Positions 33,878-48,326 of a DNA stretch of 64,000 bases are shown one piece after another (position 1 is the first letter of the stretch; each line of letters begins with the position of its first letter). The DNA lies in the NCBI GenBank assembly GCA_021234155.1, contig JAJEKV010000014.1, forward strand, positions 7,457,563 through 7,521,562, written 5' to 3'. Under the pieces are notes generated by a model. It saw only the letters and a list, made by a program, of their open reading frames with translations. It had not been told where the DNA came from and did not search any database. The position numbers and the translations under genes are program-made. The stretch is from Isoetes taiwanensis. Lineage: Eukaryota > Streptophyta > Lycopodiopsida > Isoetales > Isoetaceae.

Positions 33878-35319
33878 ATTTAGATCTCCTTTCTCCCTGA
33901 CCCGGGCCTTTGCCGCGTGAACAAATCACAAGAGTTCCCTCATAATTCTCCTATTTTGGCACATATTCTTATACTAGTGGTCCTTGTTCGGAAAGTCGGT
34001 TCAACTCTAGTTTACATTCTACTTTTTTAGGTGCGCCCCTCGGTAATCCATATGCATATGCCAGCTATATATGCATTTCCATGATAACTTCTGTTTGCCA
34101 TATACGAATTTGCTCATATTAGGATTTGCTTTCAGGTCGTTAGGAAAAACCCTAAACACAATTTCTATATTTTTTCTTTTTGCATATTTTCTATAGTTCA
34201 ATTGTCAATATCCATATTTTTGTATATCGCCAATCATGCCCTTTCTTTCTCTATATGTTCCTAGGCTATTTACGCCTAAAATGTTGTATTCAACGAGCGA
34301 ACTCCATTATCCATCACACTTAATGTAAAAAATTACTATATTTGAAGTAAAGGCCAAGATTACTTCCTCTCAAATTATTTAATTATGAGCGGCACGGGTG
34401 CTTGCCTCAAAACTTCCATCCATCTTTTTTGCATTAATATTCCCACTTCTTGACTTCATTTCCCTTTAGAATGCTCATGTCCAGGTGTTATTTTTTCAAA
34501 TTTTACCGGCCCTTTTACCGCAGCCCTTTTATCTTGGGTTCTTCATATGGTCTAGACCATCACTTACCATGGCATATTGAGTTATAATTTGGATTCCAAT
34601 CTTATACATCCTTATTCAATGTTTCTAATGGACAATTTTCTCTTTTTAATTAAAATAAAATAAAAAAAAAATGGCTCAAATCCCTTCAGGTCCATTAGCC
34701 AAACCAGACTGCGTCATGACATGTAAAGCCCTTTCGGCGTGAATGGACGAGTCCTTGATTTTTAGTCAAAATTGATCCAATTTTGTACTTAAAAGATGCT
34801 AGAATGCTTAGGACTCATCTAGAAATGGGGTAGCATTTAATTTTAGTTAAAAATATTAAAATCTAGCTAAGATCAACCCACTTTCGGATCGATTCGCGCC
34901 AAACCCTTCTCGTGAAACGAGAGCCCTTTGTGTGAATGGACTCGAGTGAGCAAATTTCTACTTTTAGATGTCAATTAGCATGAAATAAGTTTGCTAGCTA
35001 GGTTAGAATTGATTCAAATAGACATGTTAGCATCTTACAACCCTTAGAAATGTTTGCCCTAGTGAGCAAAATCAAGCTCACTTTCGAGATCGGTCAGCGT
35101 AAACCCTCACACTTCATGGTACCTCATTTGGAGACCCATAGCCTTAGAACAAGGTCGGATTCGATCAATAATCCTTGTGCATGGAAACCTAAGCGGCTCT
35201 AGTCTATATAAAGGGGATCTCATTTGTCATTTTCCCTTAGCAAAAGTGCTCTTACCCTCTTAAGATTTTCCAAGCTCTGTCGGTTCTTCCAAGCCATCTT
35301 CTACATCTATTTCTGCTCA

Positions 35320-36741
35320 ATGGCACCCACGAACTTTGTTCAATAGTGCGATAGTACCAACCACATCAGTGATTTCCTGCTTTGAAGGGCCCTTCCATGT
35401 GTTTGATCATCTCTTGACCTCCATACAGCCACGACTAGGACCCCTTACTACTGCTGATATAGTTTGCGGTATGACCAGCCGAGATCTTACCACAGGAGGT
35501 TAGCCTTCCCCTAGGGAAGGAAGTGGGTATCCTTAGACTCATTTGAGGCCAAGCCATGGGGGGAGGGAGGGAGGGAGGAGGGGGATCAGTCAAAGAGGCA
35601 TTTGTGGGGCGGGGGCCGAGGACATGCTTGACTACATGACTTGTAGAGCTCATAGGCATAGGTATATTTGGCACAAGCGGCTCGCATTATTCATGCGGTA
35701 CAAAGGATCAACAAAGGTGGGGGAGCCTTGATCCAGCCTTTGGACCCTGCTGCTTCTTTCGACACAGAGAAGGGAGCAAAGCCACATACATGAGATCAAA
35801 TCCCTCAGTCGTGTACCATGGCGCAACATCGGGGGCACTCTGGTGGCGGGGCGATGGCAGCAGGGAAGAAAACTTCAGTTGGGAGGCGGGGCGACAAGAA
35901 TGGAGAAGATGCATAGCAAGGCGGAATGGCCTTGAGGCTTGGGAACTACCGAACCTGTCGGCATCGCGGCTTTATCACCAATAATGTCGAAGGGAGAGTA
36001 CATCTTGGCAAATAACATCCTCAACCTTCTATCGCCAGAAGGGCTGGGATGCGGCGAACTCTTAGCCCAATTGCGAAAAAGCGTGAGTACGCATCGACTT
36101 CTTGCTCGAGGAAGTCCCAAAGGGAAGTAGCGGGCGGCACTCCTACATAAGGGAAATGTACCCGGTGGCAACAACAGGTCATCACGGAAGAGGAGTTCCA
36201 AGCCATTCAAGGCGGGTTTACAAACAGGGAAGGGGCTGAGCACCGGTAGGAAACCCGTCGATCATGAATTATCTCTGGCAGTCAACAACCAGACGGCCAA
36301 CTATAACACAATGTGGAGGGACCATGAAGAGACCTTCTTGGCCATTTGGGCGTCTATAAGCTGGCGGCTGAGAGGAAAGAGCCGCGGGATCTGGCGGCCC
36401 GGGACATAGGGGAAGAGCTCGGAAATACTACCTTCAGGTCCTCGGCCGAGGGACAAATGATAGTCTTCTACAAAGAGTTGATTACGAGGAGAGGGAGGTC
36501 GTAAGCTCTTAATAGCACTTTCCGCGAGGTTTACGGCGGACACGCCAAGTTGCCGCGGCAACATGGATCATCATCCTCTTCAAGAGATAAAATTGAGTAC
36601 TTTACTGGATTCGCTTCGCCGGGGGCCATTTAAGGGGCGCACCAATGATGGGAAATGTGACAGCAACGCCTCCCTCCCTCCACCCGGATGGCTCGGGCTC
36701 GAAGGTGGGTGTTGAGAAACATCACACATAGCGTAGCTTAG
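35320..36741 (+). pseudogene. Retroelement ORF1 (copy 2), heavily frameshifted
   Basis: Begins with the same ATGGCACCCACGAAC. No frame stays open for more than about 60 codons. Function unknown, as for copy 1. Confidence 0.5.
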
Positions 36742-37027
36742 GGCCTCGGAGCTTAAAGATGTGAAGAACTTCTTCAAGTCAATAAAGGGTTCTGAAGATG
36801 AACACTTTTATTTCCCATATTATTAAAATGTATAAAATGACCTCCGGTTCCATGTATTACACTATGTTTCTCTATAATGTACAAGTCTTGTATATTAATT
36901 GCCTTAAATTGTCCTTGACCTATAATTTGAAATTTTAACATGATTTCTTTTATACCTAACAATAATTGACTTGTAAATAAGGTTGAATAATGTACAACCT
37001 AAGTAACAACATTGATGATCAATACTT

Positions 37028-38382
37028 GCGGCCGGAACAGGTTAAGGGTCTCAAGGCCAAAGTAAACGACATCAGTGGCAACCTAGGAACTTATTCGGCC
37101 GGGGAACCGCGACGAAGAACAAGACATAGCCGGTTGAAGCGATAAATGCAAGGTTTAGCTCAGGATGAGGGAATCGGATCGGCCCGGGTTTCCTCACCGA
37201 TGGAGGCACACCACTAATGCATGCTCCAAGGTATGGACCTCTACCACCACCCTCCACCACCTCCGGGGGTGTAGAGGTGAAACCTCGACCCGGAAAGGGG
37301 AAGAAAATCATTTCTGTAGAGAAGGATAGGGAGAGAAAAAGAAAGAAGCGGGGAGGGAGTCCATCACCTTCGACTCTAGCCGGTCGAAAACTTTAGGTGG
37401 TGGACCGGTAGCTCTTTCGAGCGGTGAGTCAGGACACATCATGTGGCGAAACGAAACGAAGAGCCGGGCGACTACTAAAAGAAGGTAAGCGATTGCAATG
37501 AGCAATGTGCGGAAGACAAAAATTTTGGGGCGGTTAAAGGGGTATGGAACCGTCGGGTATGGAGGCGAAAAAGCATGGCTGGATGAGATGGAAGAATTAG
37601 GAAACTCATTATGGAATGAAAGACAAGGACATAGGTAAGGTGGCAGCGACAAACTTGATAGGGGCGGTAGGAATATAATTGGAAGGGATACGCCAAAATT
37701 CAACAAGTTGAGAAAAACAAGCTGCGGGTTTAGAACATTGACAAGGCGTAAGCACTATGTCCCAAGATCCCATACCAGTGAGACAAATCGGCCCGGTTCT
37801 ATAGGTTGGACCGGGGATAATTTGTCGGAAGTGGCTAAGCTGGTATCTGGAGGAGTTCATGAGGTTGAGATTGAATGTCCCAAGGATACTTGAAGAAGGC
37901 AAGCGGTAGATGGGCATATCGGGGGGCCTCAATAGCAACATCAAAAGGCTAGTGAGGGCACTCAATAAAAAACGATTGGGGAAAGCGGAAGATAAAGCTC
38001 TAAGCTTAGAAGAGGCACCCGGTGACCCGACACTTCCATACAAAGGGGAAGATAGCGAGGGGCAATGTCGGACTAGACAGTGGCCTCTACGCCCGATGAA
38101 GGCGATACCAAGGAAAAGCTTCGGGGGAATCTTTTTTGGAGACCGCCAAGCCACATGAAGGATCGGGAGGCAAGTCAATTAAATTTCTCTTAGAACGACA
38201 TTCCAAAAGGAGAAAAAGGCGGGGAATGCATAGAAGAAAGCTGTGTTTCTGTGCTTCGGCCCGGGGCACCCGAACGCACAATTGGCCTTTCATCATCGAG
38301 GGTGGCACTAGCTAAACTTGGGAATCACCGGTGAGGGAGATGAAGAAGAAGGCGACCAACGGGAACCCCCAAGACTTCATAG
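37028..38382 (+). pseudogene. gag: Retroelement gag (copy 2), frameshifted
   Basis: Counterpart of 7,169-8,484. Fragments such as GGLNSNIKRLVRALN (37,920s) identify it. Confidence 0.65.
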
Positions 38383-38480
38383 AAGGTGAGTGTAATTTTT
38401 GCGACCATTGAGTGGGAGGAGGTTATGAATCGAGTCTGATCATCTGGCCCGGAAGGAACATCGATAGCAAGCCATATATA

Positions 38481-39925
38481 GTCTTGATAGACACGGTGGT
38501 TCCCATAACTTTGCCTCTCAAAGGCTTCTTTGCTCTCATGAAGAATAAGATCTTGAAGTCAAGCCAAGGCCGGTCCCGGCATGGCAAGTGGCGCCATTAA
38601 GCCCACTAAAGGGGAGGAGAATCAATTTTGACATAGATCTTAGTGGAAGCAAGTGGCCGATGGGTGAAGTGATGGACATCGGGAAATATGACCTCATAGT
38701 AGGAATGGAGTTCTAAGGCCCAGCAAAAGCTATGATAGATTGCGACCTACTTGAAATCTCTATGTGGCCAGGGCGACGAATTGATACATAGTAAAGGTAA
38801 GAAGGTAACTTCCAGCTATGCAATGTATCTCTATGAAGCGATTGAGGAAAAGCATAATAAAAGCGAGGTGGATTACATCTTGAGGCTAGAAGGCGGTTGA
38901 CCCAAGTAAAGCAAGGGGAAGTGAGTCAAGTGGAAATCGAGTTGCCTAAGCCAATAGCAAGGCTCATTAAGGAGTTTAATGATGTATTCGCGGATGAAAT
39001 CCATCAATTACCACCTTATAGGGGTGTAGAGTGTGAAATCACACTAGCTCGGATGCTAAGCCCTCTTGGCAAGGCACCTTATAGGATGGGCACTCAGGTG
39101 GTGGTAAGAGCTCAAAGCGATTACAAGAAGCGCTTGAGCTCGGATTCATAAAACAAGCGTGTCTCCTTTTGGAGCACCCATCCTTTTCGTCAAGAAGAAG
39201 GCGAGTCTAAGGATGTGCATTGATTATCGTGTCGACACTAAGCAAGCGATAAAGAATAAATATGTTACGCCAAAGGTGACGACTTGATGGACCAGCTCGG
39301 GGGGCAAAAAGTCTTCTCCAAAATTGACCTAAGGTCGGGATACCATCGGATAAGGATCAAGGAAGAAGACATCAAAGCGCCGCCCGGAGCGATATGGGCA
39401 CTATGAGTTCATGGTAATGCCTTTTACGGCTTATCGAATACCCCAGCAACCTTCATAAACGATGAATAATATCTTCATAGAATTCTTAGATGAATTTGTC
39501 GCCATTATTTTCGATGACATCCTAGTCTATAGCAAGACCATAGAAGAGCATTGTCAGCACTTGAGAAGGGTTTTGGAGAAGCTAATGTGGCATCAATTGT
39601 ATGACAAGCTTTCTAAGTGCCACTTTACAGCCGAGTGGAGTATTTGGGTCATGTGGTGTCATCTCAGGGATCTCCACTAATCCGGCAAAAGATTGAAGTC
39701 ATAGTGGATTGGTAGGCACCAAAGGAATATAAGAAGCTTCATCGGCTTGGTAGGGTATTATCCGGAGTTAAGTGAAGGACCCCGCTAGGTGGGTGTCCCC
39801 TGCAGCCAGGACCTCACCAGGATAAGAAGGTGAAGGATTGGACAAAGCATTGGCTCGAGAATGTCCAAGCCTCCTTTGAAACTCAAAGAGGCACTAACCA
39901 CGGCACCGGGTCCTCATCCTACGGA
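38481..39925 (+). pseudogene. pol: Retroelement protease-RT (copy 2), frameshifted
   Basis: RT pieces are recognisable: [15 protein letters not shown] near 39,010 and [16 protein letters not shown] near 39,515 (here the preceding residues read AIIF). Counterpart of 8,588-10,042. Confidence 0.75.
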
Positions 39926-40078
39926 GCCCTGGCCCGTCGATCTACCTCCCTATGAGTCCGAGCCTTGGGGTAGGGCTCTCATATTTTTTCGGCATATGTT
40001 TATCTCATTTGTAGCTATGGATATATGGATGTGCTACCCCTCGGGGGTGATATGATGTGTTGTTATTGCTGGATTGAC

Positions 40079-41207
40079 ACCTTCCTTCTTATAATGCTTG
40101 AAGGTCTCCTTTCCTTATACATTCTTGCCTCTTTGGAGGCTTGCCCATACTTCTTTAAAGTCAAATCTGATGGTAGCGTTTCTTCAATCCTCTTGCCATA
40201 CTCACTTGAGAGAGTCGATATGGTATTGCAATGAGTTCTTGTATCAAATGGCCTCCTCGAGAGGGCATCTGCGACTACATTCAATTTTCGGGTCTTGTAG
40301 ACTATTTCTCAAGTCGTACTCTTGAGAAATTCCATCCACCTCCTTTGTCTTAGATTTAGGAGTGGTTGCGTGAAGATATCTTGGAGACTTTGATGATCGT
40401 GTATCTAATTGAAACTTTCTTCCCAACAAATAGTATCTCCAGTTCTCAAGGCCCTCACAATGGCCAAAAGCTCTTGGTCATGAGTGGAGTAGCATTGCTC
40501 TACATCATTCATCTTCTTGGAGTCGTGTCGACTACCCTTCCCTCCTACATGAGAATTTTGCTCGGTTTGCTAGCTTGCTAGCATCTATTACCCAAAGCTT
40601 ATCCTTGCTTGGATCTGGTAGGATGAGAGCAGGTCTTTGTGGTTAGTGCCTCTTTGAGCTTCTCAAAGGAGGCTTGGACATTCTCGAGCCAATGCTTTGT
40701 CCAATCCTTCACCTTCTTATCCTTGGTGAGGTCCGGCGGGAGGGGACACCCACCCTAAGCGAAGTCCTTCCACGAACTTCAGATAATACCCTACCAAGCC
40801 GATGAAGCTTCTTACTTAGCCCATATTCCTTGGTGCTTGGAAGCCAATCCACTATGACTTCAATCTTTGCGGATTAGTGGAGATCCTTGAGATGACACCA
40901 CATGACCCAAATACTCTACTCGGCTGTTGCAAAGTGGCACTTAGAAAAGCTTAGTACAATCGATCATGCCAAGCTTCTCCAAAACCCTTCTCAGTCCGAC
41001 AATGCTCTTCTATGGTCTTCTTTGTAGACTAGAATGCCATCGAAAAATCACGATGACAAATTCATCTAATAATTCTCTCGAAGATATAATTCATCAAGTG
41101 CATGAAGGTTCTTTGGGGCATTCGATAAGTCGAAGGCATTACCATGAACTCATAGTGCCCATGCAGCGTTAAAGCGGAGTTTTGTGGATGTCTTACGGTA
41201 GGCTCAT
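40079..41207 (-). pseudogene. pol: RT C-terminal half and RNase H (copy 2)
   Basis: RNase H pieces (NVVADALSRRPFDTRTH near 40,270) and RT pieces are present, more frameshifted than in 10,193-11,322. Confidence 0.7.
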
Positions 41208-41744
41208 CCTATCAAGTTTGCCGTTGCCACCTTACCTATGTCCTTGTCTTTCATTCCATAAGAGTTTCTGAATTCTTCCATCTCATCCAGCCATGCTTCG
41301 GCCTCCATACCTGACCTGTCCTTACCCGAGAATTGTCCCAGCTTTCTTGTCTTCCAGACATTGCTCATTGCACTGTCTACCTTCTTTTGGTAGTAAATGC
41401 CGTCTGTCTTTCTATTCTTGTTTCTACCCTGCAATGTATGCGACTCACTGTCGGAGCTACTGCCGGATCCGCTATCTGAGGTCTCCGATCTGGTAGAGCT
41501 GGAAGGATATGGACTCCTTCTGCCTCTTTCTATCCTTCTCGGCAACCTGATTTTCTTTCCTTCGGGTGAGGGGCCGTCTATACCCCACGGAGGTGGTGGA
41601 GGTGGTGGTGGAGGTCCATACTCTTGAGCATGCATTAGTGGTGTTGCCTTTGTAGTAATCGCTGCGCATCGATTCCTCATCGAGCCAACCTTGCATTTAC
41701 TATTTCAACTGTCATATCTTGTTCGCCGTCGTGTTCTGTCGAGA
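41204..41744 (-). pseudogene. gag: gag fragment fused to RT (copy 2)
   Basis: Open from 41,680 to the fusion point, with the Pro run and FSGKDRSGMEAEAWLDEM. Same deletion junction as 11,319. Confidence 0.7.
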
Positions 41745-43446
41745 CAAGTTCCTAGGTTGCAGAATGCTGTCTTTGTCGGCCTTGGCCTTGAGACCCGAAC
41801 AGGGTGTTTGAGCGCCAAGTGTTGGTCATCAATGTTGTTACTTAGGTTATACATTGTTCACCTTATTTACAAGTCAATTATTGTTAGTTATAAAAGAAAT
41901 CATGTCAAAATTCAACTTATAAGTTAAAGACAAGTTATGGCAATTAATATCACGAGAGTTATACATTATATCAAGTATGTAGTAATACATGGGGCCGAGG
42001 ACATTTTTATACATTTTAATAATATATGAAAGCAAAAGTGTTCATCTTGAGAACCCTTCATTGATTGAAGAAGTTCTTCACATCCTTGAGTCGAAGGCCC
42101 TTGCCGACGTCCAGCAAGATGTTCTGGAAGATCCACCTTGAGAGCTCGATCCATTTGAGGTGGAGGGAGTGGAGGTGTTATTGTTGCCATAACGACCGTC
42201 ATTGGTGCGTCTCTCAAGTGGCCCTGTGAAGTCGAGATCAGGCGACCACGAATCTCTTGAAAGGATGATGTGATCCGTGTTGCTGCTCAACTTGGCATCT
42301 TTGTCCGGCTCACGAGCGCTATGAGGGCGTCCGGCTTCCCTCTCCTCGCAGTGAACTCCTTGGAAAGACTATCATCAAGAATGGAAGATAGTATCGGGCG
42401 CCTTTCCCCTTGCTATGGCCTGGGTACCTGTGCCCTTTCTTTGAGCCGCTCCACCGTAGACGTCCAATGCTAGGAGGTCTTCATGATCCCTCCATGTGGT
42501 GGTTGCACTATCCAGATTGATGCTGCTGGATCCCTCCCACATACCGGGCGATCCCGAACAGTCGGCGCAGAGTTCTGGTCCCTTCCCCCTGTTTATACAA
42601 CATGCTTTGGGTTTCTTGAAATTCTTCCTCTAGGATGATTGGCTGCTGTCGATGATAAATTTTCCTTATGTGTTAAGAGGGCGGCGATGTGGGACATCGT
42701 CGCCATGGCAAGCATAAGTGTCGCTCTGCTACTTCCCTTGGGACTTCCTAATAGGAGTAATCGATGAAGTCGCTCTGTTATTCCTTTGCAATTAAACCTA
42801 AGAGCTCATCGATTCTGAGCCCCTTTTCTTGGCAGTGTGGGAGGTTGAGGATGTCATTTGCCAATATGTACTCTTCCCCTTCAATTACTATCTACGATAG
42901 AGCTATGATGCCATTATTGGTGGTTTCGTTGGCCCGCTGATGTCATCATCATGCCTTACTATTACCCTCTCCATTCTTGCGCCCTCTCTGCTCTCCCCAA
43001 TCACGGGTTTCTTCCCTAGCCGCTCATAATCACCGCTCAACCTGAATTGCTCCGATCGTGCCATGGTACTCGTTACTCTGTGATTCAATCTCATGGATCT
43101 GTCCTTGGTCTATTCTTGTATTGAGTGGTGCTAGGCCCAAGGGCTGGATCGGTTCCCCATTCTGTTGTGACCTGTCATCGCATAAATAAGGCGAGGGCGC
43201 ATGCAAAACATACCTATGCACCGTGGGCCTTACAACTCATGTGTCGACATATCCTTCGTCTCGCCCCACAATTTGCCCCTTGACTCTAGATCCTCCCCAA
43301 TGGCTTGGCTCGCCAATTCTAGAGATACCCACCTTCCTCCTGCGAGAGGAGAGGAAGTTAGCTAAGATCTGCTGGTCATACTAACAAACTATATCAGTAT
43401 AGTAAGGGGTTCAGTGGGGGGTTGCATGAAGGTCAAAGAGATGATC

Positions 43447-43902
43447 TGTAACGTTCCTAACCGACATGCCCTTAACCAACTGGGCAAAACCGTCTAGACT
43501 TTTATGAGTAGTCGCTTCTACCCATTTATGCGGTGTCTCTAGGGGCCCCAGTAAGCACATTCAAGGTTCGAATACTCGGCAGTCTACCATGGGCGATTCT
43601 GATCTCTCCCACTAGAACTATGCTTGTCCTCGGGCATCCAAGGCTATACCATGTCACAATGATTACCAAGTCTTTGCAAATTACCCATGTATATAGGCAC
43701 CCATGGAGACTCGAACTTCGAGACTGCTCCGATACCAACTGTGCGTTCCTAACCGACATGCCCTTAACCAACTGGGCAAAACCGTCTAGACTTTTATGAG
43801 TAGTCGCTTCTACCCATTTATCTTAGGTGTCTGGGGAAGGCATACAGGCACATTCAAGGTTCGAATACTTTCGAAAGCGGAGTCTACCATGGGCCCGTTA
43901 CA
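43447..43902 (-). mobile_element. TRIM retrotransposon (copy 2)
   Basis: Same insertion as 13,573-14,026 with the TGATC duplication on both sides. Its two LTRs differ here from each other and from copy 1 (for instance the inner end of the left LTR reads GGGCGATTCTGATC), although both are clean in copy 1. That is further evidence of sequence error in this copy. Confidence 0.88.
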
Positions 43903-44992
43903 TGATCAAACACATGGAAGGCCTTTTTAGCGTGGAAATCACGGATGTGGTTGGCTTTATTGTACCATTGAACAAAGTTAGGTAAAGCCATTGAGCGTAG
44001 ATAGATGTAGAAGATGGCTTGGAAGAATTGACAAAAGCTTAGAAAATCGCCTAAGGCGGTGAGAGCAAGTTTGGTGAGAAAATGGCAAATGAGATCCCCT
44101 TATATAGACTAAGGCTGCATAGGTTTCCGATTGCACAAGGGTTCTTGATCAAACAGGCCTTTGTTCTAAGGCTATGGATCTCCAAATAAGGTAACATGAA
44201 GTGCAAATTTAAGTAAAACAAGTCAAGGGAATACTACATGGCAATTTGTTGGGTCAAATTCGGGAATTCATGGTCAAACTAGGTCGATTTCGGGTCACTT
44301 TTGCACGAAAGGGACTTGCGTCATGAAACGAAGGCATTTGGCGTGGAGTGACCAAAGTGGGCTGATTTACGTGCAAAACAAACATTTCTAAGGGTTGTAA
44401 GATGCTAAAATGCCTATTTGGATCAATTCTAGACTAGCTAGCAGCTTGTTTCATGCTAATTAGACATCTAAAAGTGTAAGTTTGGGCTTTCGGGCCACTT
44501 GGCCTTGAAAGGGGTGCGTCGCGAATCTGAGGGACATTTTAGTGGAGTAGTGGGAGTGCGTCGATCTTGGCTTACTTTTGATATTTTTTAGCGTTAATTT
44601 AAGTGCTACAATGTATTTCTAGATGATTTCTAAGCATTCTAACATCTTTTAGTACAAAAATTGGATCAATTTTACCTCAAATCAAGTATTTCGGGTCACC
44701 GGCGAAAAGGTTAATGTCGTGGCGAATGCGCAGCGTTTGGCGTGGATTGGGGGAGTGGGTCGATCTCGACCTAATTTTTGATTTTTGAGACAAAATTTTA
44801 TACAGTTAAGCAATTAGGAGTATTCTAACTATGATGCAAAAGATTATATTACAATTCAATTTGTATAAGAACACTTGTATGTTAATAAGAGATTAATTTC
44901 TGAGAAAAAAAGGACACTTTTATAGATATGGAGTAGAAATGTGGACAAAAGCTTATATGTATATAATTTAGTTTATGTATAAAATTGGCTCC

Positions 44993-46113
44993 TCAAGGCT
45001 TCTCCTTGCGGATTCTCCTCGCCAAGTGGAGGTCCTTGGGCATATTTGTTGCCACCCTTGGCGTGGATTGCCATGAGGTTGCCCTTTTCAAAAGCTGCAC
45101 CGGCTCTAAAACGCCGTCTCTGCGAGGGGACCCGGACCCGTCGGTGGGGTCACCACGTAATTTGTCGAGAACTCCTGCATGATTTCAGCGAGTCGCCCGA
45201 ATGGCGCCTTCCTGATGAGGAGATTAGTGCACTGTTGGAAGTGCCTAATCTCCCGGAACACATGGGCGTGCTTAGAGTTGGACCCGTGGTGCACCTTCTT
45301 TGGCGGCTCTGGTCTTGGTGGTGGCGGCTTGGACTGGTTCTTCGACGCCCACCTCCAACATACTTTTGTACATTTTGCTTGCAATACCAGTCATTGTACC
45401 TCTTCCATCTGCGGAGGTACTCTTGGTACACCTTCTTGCGACGCTGGAATTCACGATCTTGTTTTAACATGAATTCCCGCTCGCCCACCTTCTGCTTCTT
45501 GATCACCTTAGGTGCTTAGGCCACTTAGGGTATGGTGGGCGGGTGTCGGGGTTTGATGGCTCCCCGGCATCTTCTTCAGGCTCTTCTTCCATTTGCCCTG
45601 CTCCTTCACTCTCCTCCTCTTCCTCCTCCTCATGGTAGGGTCTCGATGAGGTTCTGATAATGGACCGTCCCTCTTGGGTGGTCCTGGTCCCTCTTGGACC
45701 GCTTCTCTCTCCGTCTCGCCTCCTTCTTCCTCTCCCTCTTCTTCCTCTGGGCCCTCTCCTCGGGCCACTCTGCTACCTTCTCCTTGCCCTTCTTTTTGCC
45801 CGACGTGCCAACCTCCTGCTCCTGCTGGTGCTGCTCCTGTTGCTCTTGCTGCTGCTGCTCCTTCTCCTAGTCGGACGACCGACCGAAGTGGACGGTCTCG
45901 TCCGTCGGCCAGCTATGTCTCCCGCGGAGCTGCTCACGGGCTTCCTCACAGGGGCGTGGAAAGTGTCGATGCGTGGAGGCTAGGCGACTCTCCCTCCCCT
46001 CCCCGTCGAAGGTGCTTTCGAGGCACTTGTTTTCCTCCACCCGCCCGCCCTTTGCCGCCAGGGTGTGCGCGAGGGAACATATTTTTTCTGGCATTGCATT
46101 TGGTGTGCGCCAT
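44993..46113 (-). pseudogene. Histone-H3-like ORF (copy 2)
   Basis: Counterpart of 15,125-16,239. The linker keeps [14 protein letters not shown], so the TAG seen at 15,467 in copy 1 is CAG here, and the frame is open from 45,384 through [20 protein letters not shown]. Downstream the histone fold is frameshifted at CTG/CAG positions (near 45,190 and 45,125) that are intact in copy 1. The TAG at 45,867-45,869 is shared by both copies. Taken together, the two copies suggest that the underlying gene is less damaged than either copy alone. Confidence 0.75.
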
Positions 46114-46673
46114 GTCTTATGGTTAAGCAAACTGATTACGTTAAGTTGGTTATCAAGAAAGGAGGTTTAAGCAAGGTTAGGGAGAAAATGGGGTGGCAAG
46201 AAGATATTAAAAAAGGAAGATGATCTAGGGAATATTCTCCTACCATTAATAGCCCTATTAATTAGCCCCCCTTATTAATTACCCCACTATACATACTTAT
46301 TAATGTATGGTGATCTTTTCAGATTATACTATGAAATTGATTTTTTCTAATAGTTTGAAGTGTCAATTATGAATTTATGTCATTTTTCACGGGGTCTCAG
46401 TTGGGATGATTCTTGACCCTATTTTGGGTGAGATGCCGATGCATAATTTCAACTCCAATTTTATTAGAATGTTAATTTGAGTCATTCTTTTTCCCCCATC
46501 TAACAACTTAGCCTATTCTTATGGACCCACTACCTGGGAGAAAAATTTCCCCCTATTTTCGAGGTTCCATTGTGGAAATTTTCATTCCACACCCTATTAG
46601 GCTGTTAGACTACTTACTAGGGACATGGTCAGTGCTAGTTCTTGGTCAACCAAGAACATCGATCTGATACCAT

Positions 46674-48326
46674 TGTGACGCTCCTACAAAATATCTGGGC
46701 CCGACCGTACATTCCGTAGAAAATCTCCCATCCGGTCCAGCCCGACTCGACGGGCCCTCCATCTATCCTCGCACTCAGGGGTATCCCTAGTGCGGGGAAG
46801 GGACACTGAAGGTGTCTTGGGCCCTTCCCCTATGGGCTCCTATCACGGACGAAGCATAAACAACGTCGAACTAGCAATAACAATACATCATACTACCTTG
46901 AAGGATAGCACATCCTCATATCCATAGCTACAAGATAGATAAATATATGAAGTAAAAAGCGGAGAGCTCCTACCCAAGGCCCGGACTCATGGGGAGGTAG
47001 ACCGGGACGGGCTAGGCCTCAAGAAAAGCGGGACCGAAGTCATAACAATGGCGGGGCTGGCTATAGACAATGGCTAGGGTTGACCAATCCATCCGCCCCT
47101 CCGTGCATACTTTACAGATAGGCTAAATTGGGCTCTAGCATGACTCTAGCCTTCAGGATACGCAATCTCATGGCATCACCCATCAAGACTACTCCGAGTT
47201 GCATCTCCCGGGTCCGTTGAGGCAGGAAGGGTTGCATATCCCCTTTCCCGGGGTCTAGAGGTTCCTCGGGCGGCTAGAGAATCGTGACGACACATGATTC
47301 ATCCCCGACTTAATCCCCCGAAACAAGAGCCAGGCCAACACTGCGGCTCTCTTTGAGAGGCGGCGTGACACCATTGCCCTAGGAGGTGTCGGACCCATGT
47401 CCGCCCACATGATATGACCGGCCATAAGCTTAGCCCGCTATGGGGTCCCCAGTAGCCACGCTCAGCAGGGACCCTCCCTCTGTATCTCCTCTAGCACCGT
47501 TATGTCGTGCTGAGTCACATCATAGCCCCCGTAGCCCGGTGGGTTCCTATGCACAGGCCGCATAATAATAGGAACTAAAGGGTCTAACTAGGAGCATTAC
47601 TAAGTAAGGCTACTAGGTCTCTACCCCAATACAAGAGGAGCAAACATGATCAACTATCATCACACAACTTCATATCATGATAATCATCAGAATAACATCT
47701 AACCTAATCATACATATCTAACTTACAGTTAGGTTCGTTGATTAGGGTTCAAGATGTTGAATAAGGGTTCTAGGATGGCTCTACTCTAGATGCGAAATAC
47801 TAACTCATCTGGAGTGCTAACTTCCAGACGAACTACTAAGAACACTACTCCAAATACACCGCTCGAAGCACTCCCTCCCATTCCTGGCATCTCCATCCAT
47901 GGTACTCGAAGTTGTCGAAGCCGCGCTCACTCCAAGATCGTACACGCACTATGGGGGCTGCTGCACTAGGCTATGCCACAACAAACGACGCTCGAAACGG
48001 GGTTTCGAGTGCGAAGAAGGTTCCCAGGGTGTTAGGGCCAGGAAAAGAGGTCTAAAGTTAGGGTTTAGGTTAATATAGGTTAGGGTCCACATGGGATGAC
48101 ACGTGGCTCCACATGGCTCCAATGGGACATGGCCATGTGTCGGTTGCCCAATAGGATAAGGCTATGTGGAAAATGGGCCTTATCCTAAGGTTATCTAAGT
48201 TATATACTTAACTTAGATATGCACTCACGCCACTTCCTAAGGTATACAAGGCTACGAAGTAGACTTGTATAGTGACAGACCCGAAAATATACGTATTTAT
48301 AGCATATATTTCCCTGGAACGTCACA
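46674..48326 (-). repeat. Long terminal repeat (copy 2)
   Basis: TGTGACG...CGTCACA, counterpart of 16,803-18,458, with the primer-binding site at about 46,662-46,672. Confidence 0.8.

Larger units (their letters stand above)
34670..40078 (+). mobile_element. Ty3/gypsy left arm (copy 2)
   Basis: Same layout as 4,776-10,192, including the GC-rich repeats (34,680-35,110), TATA box (about 35,205) and an LTR fragment at about 39,926-40,078. Frames are much more broken than in copy 1; nearly every difference is at a CAG or CTG. The 26-G run of copy 1 is here a short GGGA repeat (35,559-35,581). Confidence 0.85.
40079..48326 (-). mobile_element. Ty3/gypsy right arm with LTR and H3-like ORF (copy 2)
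   Basis: Counterpart of 10,193-18,458: RT-RNase H (40,079-41,207), gag fragment fused to RT (41,204-41,744), ORF1 split by the TRIM (about 42,035-43,991), GC-rich repeats (44,285-44,770), H3-like ORF and LTR. The shared gag-RT deletion shows that it predates the 29.9-kb duplication. Confidence 0.65.
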